From contig CAIWKO010000034.1 of assembly GCA_903913285.1 (NCBI GenBank), forward strand, positions 52,444 through 116,443: a stretch of 64,000 nucleotides of DNA. Reading direction: 5' to 3'. The notes below the pieces were generated by a model. That model worked only from the letters and a program-made list of their open reading frames with translations, was not told the origin of the DNA and did no database searches. Origin of the DNA: an uncultured Bacteroidales bacterium. Its GTDB lineage: Bacteria; Bacteroidota; Bacteroidia; Bacteroidales; CAIWKO01. Below are positions 16,475 to 25,100 of the stretch, one piece after another; position 1 is the stretch's first letter, and each line of letters begins with the position of its first letter. The position numbers were made by a program, and so were the translations under genes.

Positions 16475-17734
16475 TTATTGCAATAAAATTTTTCCCGAAA
16501 AGAGTTTCGAATCCGTTTTCACTTGATAGATATACAGTCCGGCAGGCAAATTTCCTTTTTCAAAGGCTACCATCTTCGTGTTGATATCCGATAATGCAAA
16601 AACGCTGTTTCCCAGCAGGTCGGTGATAATGATCGATGCATTTTGGGGCGTTACAGCAAATTCGAAATACAAATTATCTTCGGTAGGATTCGGATAAACG
16701 TCAAGATGTTGCAAAGAAAGTTCGTTTTTCCCGATCTCTTCGGCGCACGAATTTTGACAATACGTAACATCGCTGCCAATGGTTCCGGTATTAAAATCCG
16801 GAGGTCCGCCATTAGCCAGATCGCAAAAATCAAACGGACCGGTCATCACGCCCGCATTGGTCGAAGCCTGTCCCACGCAAATATGACCACCATCTCCGGT
16901 AATGCTGTCGCGGTTATAAAAGTTTCCTGCCACATAAACGGCCCCGTCATTTTCAAAAAGCGCCAAATGATTTACCGAATCGATATTAGAAAAATCGTTT
17001 TCAACGATAAACGAAGCAGTCGGGTCGTTATAAAAATATGCATGATTGGATGCATCATCATTTCCGTGCATACTTCCGTAATTTTCGAAGGTTCCGTGAT
17101 TTGAAAAATCATTGTACGTAAAAATATCATCGTTTTCAGCTACATTATTCGAATAAAAATTGTGGAAATTGGCTACATTGTTATTGTAAAAAACGTGGAG
17201 GTTCAACAGGTCGGTGATGTTCAGTACCCCGTTGTTTTCGAGCGTATCGTTCACACTAACTTTTGATGCAGCAATACTTCCGGCGGCATCGTTATAAAAA
17301 TACGATTCAATGAACAAACTATCCACTTCGGTAATGCTTCCCATATTGTTTACATAAGCGCCACTGTAAAAAACCGAATAGAACAAACACGAATCCAAAT
17401 TGGTGAAATCGCCACCGTAAAATCCCACGCGGCTAACCTTAATTTTTCCATGATTTACAATGGTTCCGGTGGCCATTGTCAAATATCTGCCCGTAACATT
17501 TTCCCGAAGTATGCCATTGGTCCCAATGGTTAACGAACCACCGTTCAAGGCGAAATCATTATCCAAAACCACATTATGATTCACATTTATGGTGTAGGTT
17601 GGCAACGGTAAGCACGAGCAATCCCAGGTGGTGGGCATATAAAAGTTTCCGTCGGTAACAGAAGTTATTGTCTGACTGTTGGTGCGAATTACAAAACAAA
17701 GAACAATACTGAAAAAGAGTAAACATTTTTTCAT
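16475..17734 (-). CDS. T9SS type A sorting-domain surface protein
   Basis: A 419-residue exported protein starting at the ATG at 17734 (signal peptide KKCLLFFSIVLCFVIRTNSQ). The -7 box at 17765-17772 lies inside the longer ORF, which rules out the earlier start. The central part repeats Asn/Asp-rich strands such as FHNFYSNNVAENDDIF and suggests a right-handed beta-helix of adhesin type. The last 80 residues are a type A sorting domain (LDVYPNPTEDNLYFEF ... GLYIYQVKTDSKLFSGKILL), which directs the protein through the type IX secretion system to the surface. The ligand is unknown. Confidence 0.85.
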   Translation of the reverse strand: MKKCLLFFSIVLCFVIRTNSQTITSVTDGNFYMPTTWDCSCLPLPTYTINVNHNVVLDNDFALNGGSLTIGTNGILRENVTGRYLTMATGTIVNHGKIKVSRVGFYGGDFTNLDSCLFYSVFYSGAYVNNMGSITEVDSLFIESYFYNDAAGSIAASKVSVNDTLENNGVLNITDLLNLHVFYNNNVANFHNFYSNNVAENDDIFTYNDFSNHGTFENYGSMHGNDDASNHAYFYNDPTASFIVENDFSNIDSVNHLALFENDGAVYVAGNFYNRDSITGDGGHICVGQASTNAGVMTGPFDFCDLANGGPPDFNTGTIGSDVTYCQNSCAEEIGKNELSLQHLDVYPNPTEDNLYFEFAVTPQNASIIITDLLGNSVFALSDINTKMVAFEKGNLPAGLYIYQVKTDSKLFSGKILLQ

Positions 17735-17764
17735 AGAAATATGCTTTTGAAAATAAAAACCAGT

Positions 17765-17772
17765 CAAAGATA
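17765..17772 (-). promoter_or_regulatory. -7 box TATCTTTG
   Basis: Exact TAnnTTTG on the minus strand, 30 nt before the ATG at 17734; sets the start of the T9SS gene. Confidence 0.55.
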
Positions 17773-17804
17773 CGTCATCTGTTTTAAATAGACACCGACA
17801 CCGT

Positions 17805-18527
17805 TCATTTTTTAACACGTTTCCGCATCCTCATATTGAGCATTTCGACCGAAAATGAGAACAATACCGCAAAATAGATATAGCCTTTCGGAACATCATA
17901 ATGCAAGGCATCAACAATAAGCATAAACCCGATCAGGATCAAAAACGATAAGGCAAGTATCTGCAAAGTGGGATGTTTATTGATAAAACGGCTGATAAAA
18001 CCCGAAAAGAACATCATAAGGAACATGGCAATGATAACGGCAATTATCATCAGCACCACACTTTTGGTGAGGCCGATAGCAGTTAAAATAGAGTCAAATG
18101 AGAAAATAATATCGAGCAAAGCTATCTGCATAATGGCGGCAGATATTTTATTGGTGTTTCGGTGTTTTTGATGATGTTCAATACCTTCAATTTTTTGATG
18201 CATCTCCGATGTGCTTTTTATGATCAAAAATATACCACCGGCCAGTAAGATGAGGTCGCGAATGCTTACATCAAACCTGATCCCGATCGAATCGAGCGAA
18301 AACAATGATTTCGACAACCCGATAATATGGGTGATTAACAGCAATAGACCAACCCTGAATATCATGGCCAGTGCCAGACCGGTATTACGGCTCAGGCGTT
18401 GCTTGTTTTCGGGAAGTTTTCCGGTGACTATCGATATAAAGATAATATTGTCGATACCCAGAACAATTTCCAGAAAAGTGAGCGTGAGCAGTGCGATCCA
18501 TGTTTCGCCGTGAAGAAAAAGTTCCAT
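17805..18527 (-). CDS. TerC-family integral membrane protein
   Basis: A 240-residue polytopic protein of the TerC/YkoY family, linked in other bacteria to metal-ion (Mn) homeostasis or tellurium resistance. Conserved acidic membrane motifs are visible: TFLEIVLGIDNIIFI near residue 20 and IALLDIIFSFDSILTAIG near residue 135. About seven hydrophobic segments are seen, with a His-rich loop (KIEGIEHHQKHRN) between them. A -7 box at 18541-18548 gives a very short leader. The exact transported ion cannot be inferred. Confidence 0.9.
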   Translation of the reverse strand: MELFLHGETWIALLTLTFLEIVLGIDNIIFISIVTGKLPENKQRLSRNTGLALAMIFRVGLLLLITHIIGLSKSLFSLDSIGIRFDVSIRDLILLAGGIFLIIKSTSEMHQKIEGIEHHQKHRNTNKISAAIMQIALLDIIFSFDSILTAIGLTKSVVLMIIAVIIAMFLMMFFSGFISRFINKHPTLQILALSFLILIGFMLIVDALHYDVPKGYIYFAVLFSFSVEMLNMRMRKRVKK

Positions 18528-18540
18528 AATAAGCTTTTTG

Positions 18541-18548
18541 CAAAAGTA
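18541..18548 (-). promoter_or_regulatory. -7 box TACTTTTG
   Basis: Exact TAnnTTTG on the minus strand 13 nt before the TerC ATG, implying a nearly leaderless transcript. Confidence 0.5.
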
Positions 18549-18696
18549 CGATACCTTTTTTAATGAAAAGCAATATTTTCCGGATTCATATTATTTCGAA
18601 AAACCAAACAAATGCACGTTATAAAACTTCGGAAACAATACCAAACCTATTGAAAAAATTTTTCCCATATATTTTATTCCCCTTAAAAAACTTCTA

Positions 18697-18704
18697 TACC
18701 TTTG
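18697..18704 (+). promoter_or_regulatory. -7 box TACCTTTG
   Basis: Exact TAnnTTTG, 54 nt before the ATG of the carboxyltransferase gene. Confidence 0.5.
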
Positions 18705-18758
18705 ATGCCGATTATTTTAAAGTCCTACTATTTATAAATTGATGTACTGCAATACTAT

Positions 18759-20450
18759 ATGACTCGAAAACTCTTAATACGTGACGTAACTTTGCGCGAC
18801 GGACAACAATCGTTGTTTGCAACCCGCATGACTCAGGCACAAGTTGATCGTGTGTTGCCTTTGTTTAAAGAAGCTAATTTTTATGCAATGGAAGTATGGG
18901 GTGGCGCAGTTCCCGATTCCATTATGCGCTATTTGAACGAAAATCCATGGGAACGACTCGAAAAGATAAAAGCTGTTATCGGCGATTCGTCCAAACTAAC
19001 AGCTCTGTCGAGAGGGCGAAATTTATTCGGCTATAACCCCTATCCCGAAGAAGTTATTGAAGGATTTAATCGTTTTGCCATTCAATCGGGGATAGGTATC
19101 ATGCGAATTTTCGATGCATTGAACGATGTGGACAATGTGAAATCGAGTATTAAATATGTGAAACAGAATGGGGGTTTGGCCGATGCAACTATTTGCTATA
19201 CGGTTGATCCTCATTTTTCGGCTAAAGATCGCATCAAAGCGCTTTTGCATGCTAAATTATTGCCGAACAATATCTTTACCGACGAATATTTCGTGAACAA
19301 AGCCGTAGAAATGGAAGCTCTTGGCGCAGATATGATCACGGTTAAGGATATGGCAGGTTTAATTCCTCCTGTTCGTTCGGGGCGTATTATCGAAATGTTA
19401 AAGCAGAGTCTGAAAATTCCGGTGGATTTTCATACTCATTGCACACCCGGTTATGGTTTAGCGTCTGCATTAATGGCAATTATTCACGGAGTAGATATTT
19501 TAGATACTTCTATCATGAACTTTGCAGGAGGACCTGCAGCGCCTGCTTTCGAATTGATACACATCTTTTGTAAAAAACTGAATATTGAAACCGGAGTAAA
19601 CATCGAGGCTGTTGTTCAGATAAACCAGCACCTGAAGGATATACGGGTTGAGTTAGCCGATATGGACAGCTATAAAATGTTTCCGCGCGAATTTGATATT
19701 ACTAAAGATCGGTTGCCAAAAGATATCGACGAACTCTTCGAACTTGCTATTGCTTACGCAAAAAGCGGAAAAGAAGAAGAATTATTAAGTTCGTGTCAGA
19801 AGATAGAACGCTATTTTAAATTTCCCGAACCTGACGAAAACGTGAAGTTTGCTGAAGTTCCGGGTGGGATGTATACTAACATGCTGGCACAATTGAAAGC
19901 CCTGAAACTTGAAAAACTTTTGCCGCGCACACTTGAAATTATTCCTACGGTTCGTCTTGCTGCCGGTTGTCCCCCATTGGTAACTCCAACAAGTCAGATC
20001 GTTGGGGTTCAGGCTGTGAATTGTGTGATAGATGAAAACAAAGGTCAGCCTTTCTATACCTCAAAGTCGATACAATTTGTGAATCTGGTGAAAGGAACAT
20101 ACGGACATACCCCCATTCCTGTCGACTCGGAATTTCGTTATAAAATTTCGGGAGTCAGAGAAGAAACTCCTTACGACACGGGTAAATATAAAAAACAGGA
20201 TAACCCGACTTTTCCCGAATACGGCGATGTGAAACTGGCTCAAAACGAAAAAGAAGAACTCCTGCTCGAGTTATTTCCTGCCGTTGCAGGCGAATATTTG
20301 AAAAATAAGGTCATCAATAATTATCTGGCCGAAATTCATCAGATAGAAGAAGAAAAACGGCAGAAATATCTTAAAGAAAAAGAAGCTTACGATAGCCTTA
20401 GTCAGGAAGAAAAAGAAAAACGCCTGATGGAAGGTCTTACTAAATTCTAA
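18759..20450 (+). CDS. biotin-dependent carboxyltransferase (OadA/PycB/transcarboxylase 5S type)
   Basis: A 563-residue carboxyltransferase that moves CO2 between carboxybiotin and pyruvate/oxaloacetate. The HMGL-like barrel begins with RDVTLRDGQQSLFATRM; the metal-binding DFHTHCTPGYGLA and the Lys of ITVKDMAGL, which is carboxylated in homologues, are present. The C-terminal half is the conserved PYC/OADA helical domain. It ends in a charged helix (EEEKRQKYLKEKEAYDSLSQ) with no biotin-attachment AMKM motif, so a separate biotin carrier is needed, as for the 5S subunit of transcarboxylase. No carrier or biotin carboxylase is adjacent. Pyruvate carboxylase, oxaloacetate decarboxylase and transcarboxylase cannot be told apart from this alone. 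Confidence 0.88.
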   Translation: MTRKLLIRDVTLRDGQQSLFATRMTQAQVDRVLPLFKEANFYAMEVWGGAVPDSIMRYLNENPWERLEKIKAVIGDSSKLTALSRGRNLFGYNPYPEEVIEGFNRFAIQSGIGIMRIFDALNDVDNVKSSIKYVKQNGGLADATICYTVDPHFSAKDRIKALLHAKLLPNNIFTDEYFVNKAVEMEALGADMITVKDMAGLIPPVRSGRIIEMLKQSLKIPVDFHTHCTPGYGLASALMAIIHGVDILDTSIMNFAGGPAAPAFELIHIFCKKLNIETGVNIEAVVQINQHLKDIRVELADMDSYKMFPREFDITKDRLPKDIDELFELAIAYAKSGKEEELLSSCQKIERYFKFPEPDENVKFAEVPGGMYTNMLAQLKALKLEKLLPRTLEIIPTVRLAAGCPPLVTPTSQIVGVQAVNCVIDENKGQPFYTSKSIQFVNLVKGTYGHTPIPVDSEFRYKISGVREETPYDTGKYKKQDNPTFPEYGDVKLAQNEKEELLLELFPAVAGEYLKNKVINNYLAEIHQIEEEKRQKYLKEKEAYDSLSQEEKEKRLMEGLTKF

Positions 20451-20453
20451 CGT

Positions 20454-20897
20454 TTAATCTTTTTCCTCAATAATTTCGATAGACTCGATTTTATCGCCCT
20501 GACGGATATCGTCAATTACTTCCAGTCCGGCTATCACTTTTCCGAAACACGTATGTTTTCCGTCGAGGTGAGAGGTGTTGCGGCGACTATGGCAAATAAA
20601 AAATTGTGAACCTCCCGTATCTTTTCCGGCATGAGCCATTGACAGAACACCACGGTCGTGATATTGATTGGCACCTTCGGTTTCGCATTTGATGGAGTAT
20701 CCCGGACCACCAACGCCTGTTCCCTGAGGACATCCGCCCTGAATAACAAAGTCGGGAATTACGCGATGGAAAGTGAGTCCGTTGTAGAATCCTTTTTTCG
20801 AAAGGTCGACAAAGTTTTTAACGGTGCCGGGGGCATCTTTTTCGTAGAATTGAACCGTCATGGTTCCTTTTACTGTTTTTATGAGTGCTTTTAACAT
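20454..20897 (-). CDS. cyclophilin-type peptidyl-prolyl cis-trans isomerase
   Basis: A 147-residue single-domain cyclophilin that isomerises Xaa-Pro bonds. Catalytic features are [13 protein letters not shown] (the active Arg), GGSQFFIC and [13 protein letters not shown], where His replaces the drug-binding Trp common in eukaryotic forms. There is no signal peptide, so it is cytosolic. The start is the ATG at 20897, because the -7 box at 20910-20917 overlaps the earlier ORF-track start. It converges on the carboxyltransferase gene with 3 nt between stops. Confidence 0.93.
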   Translation of the reverse strand: MLKALIKTVKGTMTVQFYEKDAPGTVKNFVDLSKKGFYNGLTFHRVIPDFVIQGGCPQGTGVGGPGYSIKCETEGANQYHDRGVLSMAHAGKDTGGSQFFICHSRRNTSHLDGKHTCFGKVIAGLEVIDDIRQGDKIESIEIIEEKD

Positions 20898-20909
20898 AGA
20901 GTTTTTTTG

Positions 20910-20917
20910 CAAATGTA
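20910..20917 (-). promoter_or_regulatory. -7 box TACATTTG
   Basis: Exact TAnnTTTG overlapping the upstream in-frame ATG; supports the start at 20897. Confidence 0.5.
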
Positions 20918-20943
20918 TGAATTATCGTTAATGTGAGTTTTTT

Positions 20944-21909
20944 TTAGATTTCGTATCCAATTAGTTTTCCTTTTTGCATGATGAGCAGTTCGTCGAAATA
21001 CACATCGGGTTCGGTCACTAATCCGTCAAGATGGCTGTTTACAGATATGCTGCCGCCCATGCTTATGTTGTTTCCAAAAGCAATATGTATGGTGCCGAAC
21101 ACTTTTTCGTCTTCCAGTATCATGCCGGTTAGTTGAGCTTTATAGTTGGTTCCGATTCCGAATTCGGCAACTGCGCGCGCGTCACGACCTGATTTGTCGA
21201 GAAGTGATGTTAACCTTGCTGCTTCTTCACCACCGCTTATGTTTTCGGCATATCCGTTTACCACTTCAATGCGCAAAGGGGTGCTTAACATGCCGATGCC
21301 TGCCATCGATCCGTCAATAACCACTATGCCGTTACTTTTGCCTTCCAACGGAGCCATATATACTTCTCCGGAAGGCAGGTTGCCGCTTTCGCCTTTGTTG
21401 CGCATAACGCCTTTGCTGGGCAATATGACACGGCCACCAACAGGCATGGTAATGTCGGTACCTTTTTCGGTTACTACACGGATGCTTTGAACGCCCGCAA
21501 GCTTATGAACTATATGGTCGGTAAGCGCAATGATCTTTTCGTAATCTGCATTAAGGCAACGCACCATACAATCGACAGTAATTCCCGGCATGGTTCCCAC
21601 GCGAACGCCCAGTTTCGAAGCTTCGCGGCGGGCATCGGTATGGGTAAGCGATTTCGAGGTGGGGCAAACAACCACATCTACCAGTTTCATCAGTTCTGCA
21701 ATTGGTTTGGGAGGTTCCTGCCCGTTGATCTCTCGCGATTTTATCTCCACCAAAATCGATTCGCGGCAAAGTTCTTTGCCTGCTTCGTGAAGCGAAAGGG
21801 CGATCTCTTTTTTTGTTTCGTCGCTGACGATCAGCAGGGTTTCGTGTTTCTGCAATCCCATGCAATCGCGCAAAGCTATAACAGAAGCATTATTAAGCTC
21901 AGTATTCAT
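20944..21909 (-). CDS. M29-like metalloaminopeptidase
   Basis: A 321-residue cytosolic protein of the thermophilic-aminopeptidase (M29/AmpS) superfamily, which also contains the NicX dioxygenases. Candidate metal ligands are the Glu of PSGEVYMAP, the Glu of VAEFGIGTN, the His of FGTIHIAFG and the His/Asp of NSHLDGLVTEPDVYF. The fold halves are present, but it is shorter than classical M29 enzymes of about 400 residues. Peptidase activity is therefore likely but not certain. It lies 24 nt upstream of the SOD stop codon on the same strand, so the two may be co-transcribed with SOD first. Confidence 0.75.
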   Translation of the reverse strand: MNTELNNASVIALRDCMGLQKHETLLIVSDETKKEIALSLHEAGKELCRESILVEIKSREINGQEPPKPIAELMKLVDVVVCPTSKSLTHTDARREASKLGVRVGTMPGITVDCMVRCLNADYEKIIALTDHIVHKLAGVQSIRVVTEKGTDITMPVGGRVILPSKGVMRNKGESGNLPSGEVYMAPLEGKSNGIVVIDGSMAGIGMLSTPLRIEVVNGYAENISGGEEAARLTSLLDKSGRDARAVAEFGIGTNYKAQLTGMILEDEKVFGTIHIAFGNNISMGGSISVNSHLDGLVTEPDVYFDELLIMQKGKLIGYEI

Positions 21910-21933
21910 GTGTTAAAATTAAAAGAAAGACGT

Positions 21934-22509
21934 CTACAAAAACCTTTTTTCTATTTCTTCCCAGTTCACGTATTTCCAGAATTCGGTTACATAATCCGGG
22001 CGACGGTTTTGATAGTCGAGATAGTAGGCATGTTCCCAAACATCGCAGGTTAATAATGGCAAAAGGCCTTTGAGCATCGGGTTGCCGGCATTGCTTTCCT
22101 GAACGATATCAAGACTTCCGTCTTCAGTTTTTACCAACCAGGCCCATCCCGAACCAAATAAGGTTACACAAGCCGCTGTGAACTTTTCTTTAAAGGCTTC
22201 GAACGAACCGAATTTGCTGTTTATGGCATCGGCCAGAGGACCTTCGGGAGCTGCTTTTGCTTTGGGCGACAGGCTGTACCAATAAAAAGTATGGTTCCAG
22301 ATCTGAGCTGCGTTGTTAAAGATACCGCCTTTAGCGTTTTTGATAATGGCTTCGAGGCCCGAATGTTCGAACTCGGTGCCGACTATCAATTTGTTCAGGT
22401 TGGTTACATAAGCCTGATGATGTTTGCCATAATGAAACTCGATGGTGCGCATCGAAATAAAAGGTTCAAGAGCATCCTGTGCGTAAGGTAATGGTGGTAA
22501 TTCAAACAT
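21934..22509 (-). CDS. Fe/Mn superoxide dismutase
   Basis: A 191-residue superoxide dismutase that converts superoxide to oxygen and peroxide. The metal ligands are visible: His in [12 protein letters not shown], His in WNHTFYW, and Asp/His in [12 protein letters not shown]. The start is the ATG at 22509 ([17 protein letters not shown]), the usual family N-terminus. There is no signal peptide. Fe or Mn use (or both, as in cambialistic Bacteroidota enzymes) cannot be settled from sequence. The aminopeptidase gene follows 24 nt downstream. Confidence 0.95.
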   Translation of the reverse strand: MFELPPLPYAQDALEPFISMRTIEFHYGKHHQAYVTNLNKLIVGTEFEHSGLEAIIKNAKGGIFNNAAQIWNHTFYWYSLSPKAKAAPEGPLADAINSKFGSFEAFKEKFTAACVTLFGSGWAWLVKTEDGSLDIVQESNAGNPMLKGLLPLLTCDVWEHAYYLDYQNRRPDYVTEFWKYVNWEEIEKRFL

Positions 22510-22636
22510 AGTGTTATGATTTAATCTGCTCAAAACATAGGGTCTTTTGCAGAATGGTTAATACATAATGCGTTTAAAAAGTTTTGTAAAGATAAGAAAA
22601 AAACGGAATTAAGCACTACTATACCTAAATTGTTTT

Positions 22637-23017
22637 TTACGAATGTTTCGGTTTATTCGAAAAATAAAATAAAAAGGTAACCAGCACCATGGCAAAAAGT
22701 CCTGCAGCCAATGCGATCAGAAACGAAAGATTGCGGTTCGAGGTGTGATCGTAACTGATAACTCCCATCCAACCGAAAACCATCAAAAAAGTTATGGTGT
22801 TGCGCAAACTGAAGAAACTGCGTCCCAGTGTGAGCAGGCGGTTGCTTTTTGGTATGTTATCGTTTTGTTCTTCCTGCTCGTCAGTAGTTTTGTTTTTGCG
22901 GCCGTCAAGTCCGGCAATACTTAATACCAGTTGTATCAGGAATATCAGCGAAAACGGAACCGCGATATACCAGAATATTTTTTCAAATGTCGTTAATGCA
23001 TCAAACCATTCCTGCAT
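22637..23017 (-). CDS. small membrane protein with three predicted segments (126 aa)
   Basis: The hydrophobic segments are at about 14-36 (FWYIAVPFSLIFLIQLVLSI), 70-90 and 96-118. A charged loop between the first two contains DEQEEQNDNIPKSN. I do not recognise a named family; the N-terminal part resembles that of longer Bacteroidota membrane proteins that continue into an OB-fold, which is missing here, so this may be a short relative. It lies upstream of sod on the same strand but 127 nt away. Confidence 0.6.
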   Translation of the reverse strand: MQEWFDALTTFEKIFWYIAVPFSLIFLIQLVLSIAGLDGRKNKTTDEQEEQNDNIPKSNRLLTLGRSFFSLRNTITFLMVFGWMGVISYDHTSNRNLSFLIALAAGLFAMVLVTFLFYFSNKPKHS

Positions 23018-23164
23018 AAGAATTATTTTTTGTCAATCTCCTACAAAGATAGATAAACGTAAAATAAGACGATTTATTTTTTAATTTTATTTTACGAAGT
23101 TTTGAACAGACTTATTAATAATAATCCTTCTGTTGGAAGCTATGGTCATGTTTAAAATTTACGG

Positions 23165-23172
23165 TACTTTTG
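23165..23172 (+). promoter_or_regulatory. -7 box TACTTTTG
   Basis: Exact TAnnTTTG, 16 nt before the ATG of the GNAT gene. Confidence 0.5.
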
Positions 23173-23188
23173 CACTTTTCGGGAATCT

Positions 23189-23617
23189 ATGATACAGCTT
23201 GTTAAGTTTACTTACGAAAATGCCGAACTGCGCGAACAGGCTTTTGCCGTCAGGCGTATAGTTTTTGTGGAAGAGCAGGGTGTGGATGCCGCGCTGGAAT
23301 ATGACGAGAACGAAGCCACGGCCCATCACTATCTGTTGTATCTCGATTCGGTTCCCGTGGGCGCAGCGCGCTGGCGCGAAACTCCTAACGGCATCAAACT
23401 CGAACGTTTTGCGGTGTTGCTCCAATACAGAGGCAAAGGCCTGGGCGATGTGCTGGTGAAAAAAGTACTCGAAGATGTGGTTCCGATCGGGCTGACCGTT
23501 TATCTGCATTCGCAGCTTAAGGCCTGCAGTTTATACCGCCGCAACGGTTTCGTGGAAGAAGGAGCTATTTTTGTGGAAGCAGGTATAGAACACTACAAAA
23601 TGGTATTAGCCCTCTGA
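23189..23617 (+). CDS. GNAT-family N-acetyltransferase
   Basis: A 142-residue single-domain acetyltransferase. The acetyl-CoA pyrophosphate loop appears as LQYRGKGLGDVLVKKV near residue 75, preceded by the beta-strand KLERFAVL. The N-terminal AFAVRRIVFVEEQGVDAALE is typical of the ElaA/YjcF-like subgroup. The acceptor is not predictable. It has a short leader after a -7 box and converges on the PHP phosphatase gene. Confidence 0.88.
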   Translation: MIQLVKFTYENAELREQAFAVRRIVFVEEQGVDAALEYDENEATAHHYLLYLDSVPVGAARWRETPNGIKLERFAVLLQYRGKGLGDVLVKKVLEDVVPIGLTVYLHSQLKACSLYRRNGFVEEGAIFVEAGIEHYKMVLAL

Positions 23618-23633
23618 TAAATCTTTTCTTTAC

Positions 23634-24488
23634 TCAAATTTCCCAGTCTATCCACTTATTGTTCTTCAGCACTTTTATGCTTCGGTAACCGATGTCTTTC
23701 AGTATCTGTTCGGTTTCGGCAAAATGCGCGTTCAGGTCGGCGGGATTGTGGGCATCGGCGCTTACGGTTATGGGAATGCCAAGTTCGAAACATTGGCCGA
23801 GGGCTTCCACACCCGGATACAGCCCGTCGAATTTGCCCGTGTAGATGCCGCGGGTGTTCACTTCCACTATGCAATGGTTTTTGGCTATCACTTCGATGGT
23901 GTGGCTAAGGAGTTTCTGATACCACGGCTCGCTTTCCTGAAAATAGCGGCCTTGGTTGTTCATTTTAATTTTATCGAAATGCGCAACGATATCGGGTTTT
24001 TGAGTGCTCAGCATTTCGTTCACCTGTGCAAAATAGGTTTCAACTCCGCGGCGGATATCGTTCCCGAAAATGCTTTTCAAACCGTTGTCGTAGTTGCTTC
24101 GCGGCCCGTCTATAAACCAATAGCCTTCGCCCGAGGGGTTTTTAACCAGATGCACGGCGCCCAGCATATAATCGAGCTTATGCCGGCGTTGCATCACGGC
24201 AAAATCAACCGAAACACCGGGTATGTAATCGATTTCGAGCGAGAGAAATATTTCGATCTGCGAACGGTAGTTTGTCCTAAGCCGGCGGATGGTATGACAA
24301 TAGGTTTCGAGGTCGGCATGAGCCAGGCTCCAGGTGTTTTCGAAAGGCAAAGGAGCATGAGCGCTGAAACCCAGCGCAAGGAAATTGTTTTTGAGGGCTT
24401 GCTTTATATATGCTTCGGGTTCGGAGTTGCCGTCGCAAAACAGGGAGTGGGTATGATAGTTAGTGCGTATCACTTTTTTTTGTTGCAA
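23634..24488 (-). CDS. PHP-domain histidinol-phosphatase-type hydrolase
   Basis: A 284-residue PHP-superfamily phosphoesterase, most like HisJ-type histidinol phosphatases. The metal ligands appear in the family order: NYHTHSLFCDGN at the start, SLEIDYIPG, DIVAHFDKIK, VEVNTRG and SADAHNPADL. No other his genes are in the window, so a role in histidine synthesis is inferred from the family only. No signal peptide is present. The Cys-rich small protein gene is 65 nt upstream on the same strand. Confidence 0.85.
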   Translation of the reverse strand: MQQKKVIRTNYHTHSLFCDGNSEPEAYIKQALKNNFLALGFSAHAPLPFENTWSLAHADLETYCHTIRRLRTNYRSQIEIFLSLEIDYIPGVSVDFAVMQRRHKLDYMLGAVHLVKNPSGEGYWFIDGPRSNYDNGLKSIFGNDIRRGVETYFAQVNEMLSTQKPDIVAHFDKIKMNNQGRYFQESEPWYQKLLSHTIEVIAKNHCIVEVNTRGIYTGKFDGLYPGVEALGQCFELGIPITVSADAHNPADLNAHFAETEQILKDIGYRSIKVLKNNKWIDWEI

Positions 24489-24553
24489 AAATACGCTTCT
24501 TTTAAGATATGAAGTTCAATTTTTGCTGGGCGAAACCGATAGTGGCAACCTGT

Positions 24554-24877
24554 TTATTGGGTGCCGCCGAAACAATTGACGGTACATCCCGCGCAGCTTT
24601 GGCATCCGCCTCCAAAGCCCGCGTTTTGTTTGTCGCAGCCGGTATAGGTGGTGAACCCCCCCCAGTAGGTTCCGATGTTGCTGTTAACGATATCGGTCAG
24701 TGCAATTTTAGGGGTGTTGACTTGGGTGGCGCGCGTCGTGATGCCCAGACTTGCCCGTGTGGCAAGGGTGGCCGAACCCAAACCCAGCAATGCAACGGCA
24801 GGCAATGCTATCTGTGCGGTTTTCACCAGACGTTGTTTGCGGCTCAGGGCTGCAGTGATTTTTTTAGTGTGGCTCAT
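24554..24877 (-). CDS. small Cys/Gly-rich protein with one hydrophobic segment (107 aa)
   Basis: I do not recognise this protein. Residues 1-20 are basic (MSHTKKITAALSRKQRL), residues 21-40 form a hydrophobic Ala/Leu/Gly segment (AQIALPAVALLGLGSATLAT), and the last 30 residues hold all five cysteines (81, 92, 95, 98, 102) in a Gly-rich setting ending CQSCAGCTVNCFGGTQ. The arrangement suggests either a membrane-anchored or exported metal- or disulfide-bearing tail, or a leader plus core of a modified peptide; no modifying enzyme is adjacent. A -7 box at 24913-24920 supports expression. Confidence 0.6.
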   Translation of the reverse strand: MSHTKKITAALSRKQRLVKTAQIALPAVALLGLGSATLATRASLGITTRATQVNTPKIALTDIVNSNIGTYWGGFTTYTGCDKQNAGFGGGCQSCAGCTVNCFGGTQ

Positions 24878-24912
24878 AAAGGATGAGTTGTTTCGTTTCG
24901 GATTAGTGTTTG

Positions 24913-24920
24913 CAAAGATA
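24913..24920 (-). promoter_or_regulatory. -7 box TATCTTTG
   Basis: Exact TAnnTTTG on the minus strand, 35 nt before the ATG at 24877. Confidence 0.5.
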
Positions 24921-25100
24921 CAAAAAATGTGCCTGATTTTTTTGGGAATTCAGAAGTAATGATGCTTCGACTATGCTCAGCAAAAGATTCAGAAGGGGCG
25001 AAGGAGGGGAAAAGGTGTATTAGGGGTAGTTATTATTTAAAATTCGCAACAATTATTAATAGAATTATTGTTAAAATTCATAAAAAAAATTCGAACTGAA

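Noticed and set aside
24509-24886. 125-residue + strand ORF with many Cys
   Set aside because: Antisense to the Cys/Gly-rich gene; the minus-strand ORF has a -7 box and a coherent hydrophobic segment, the plus-strand one does not.
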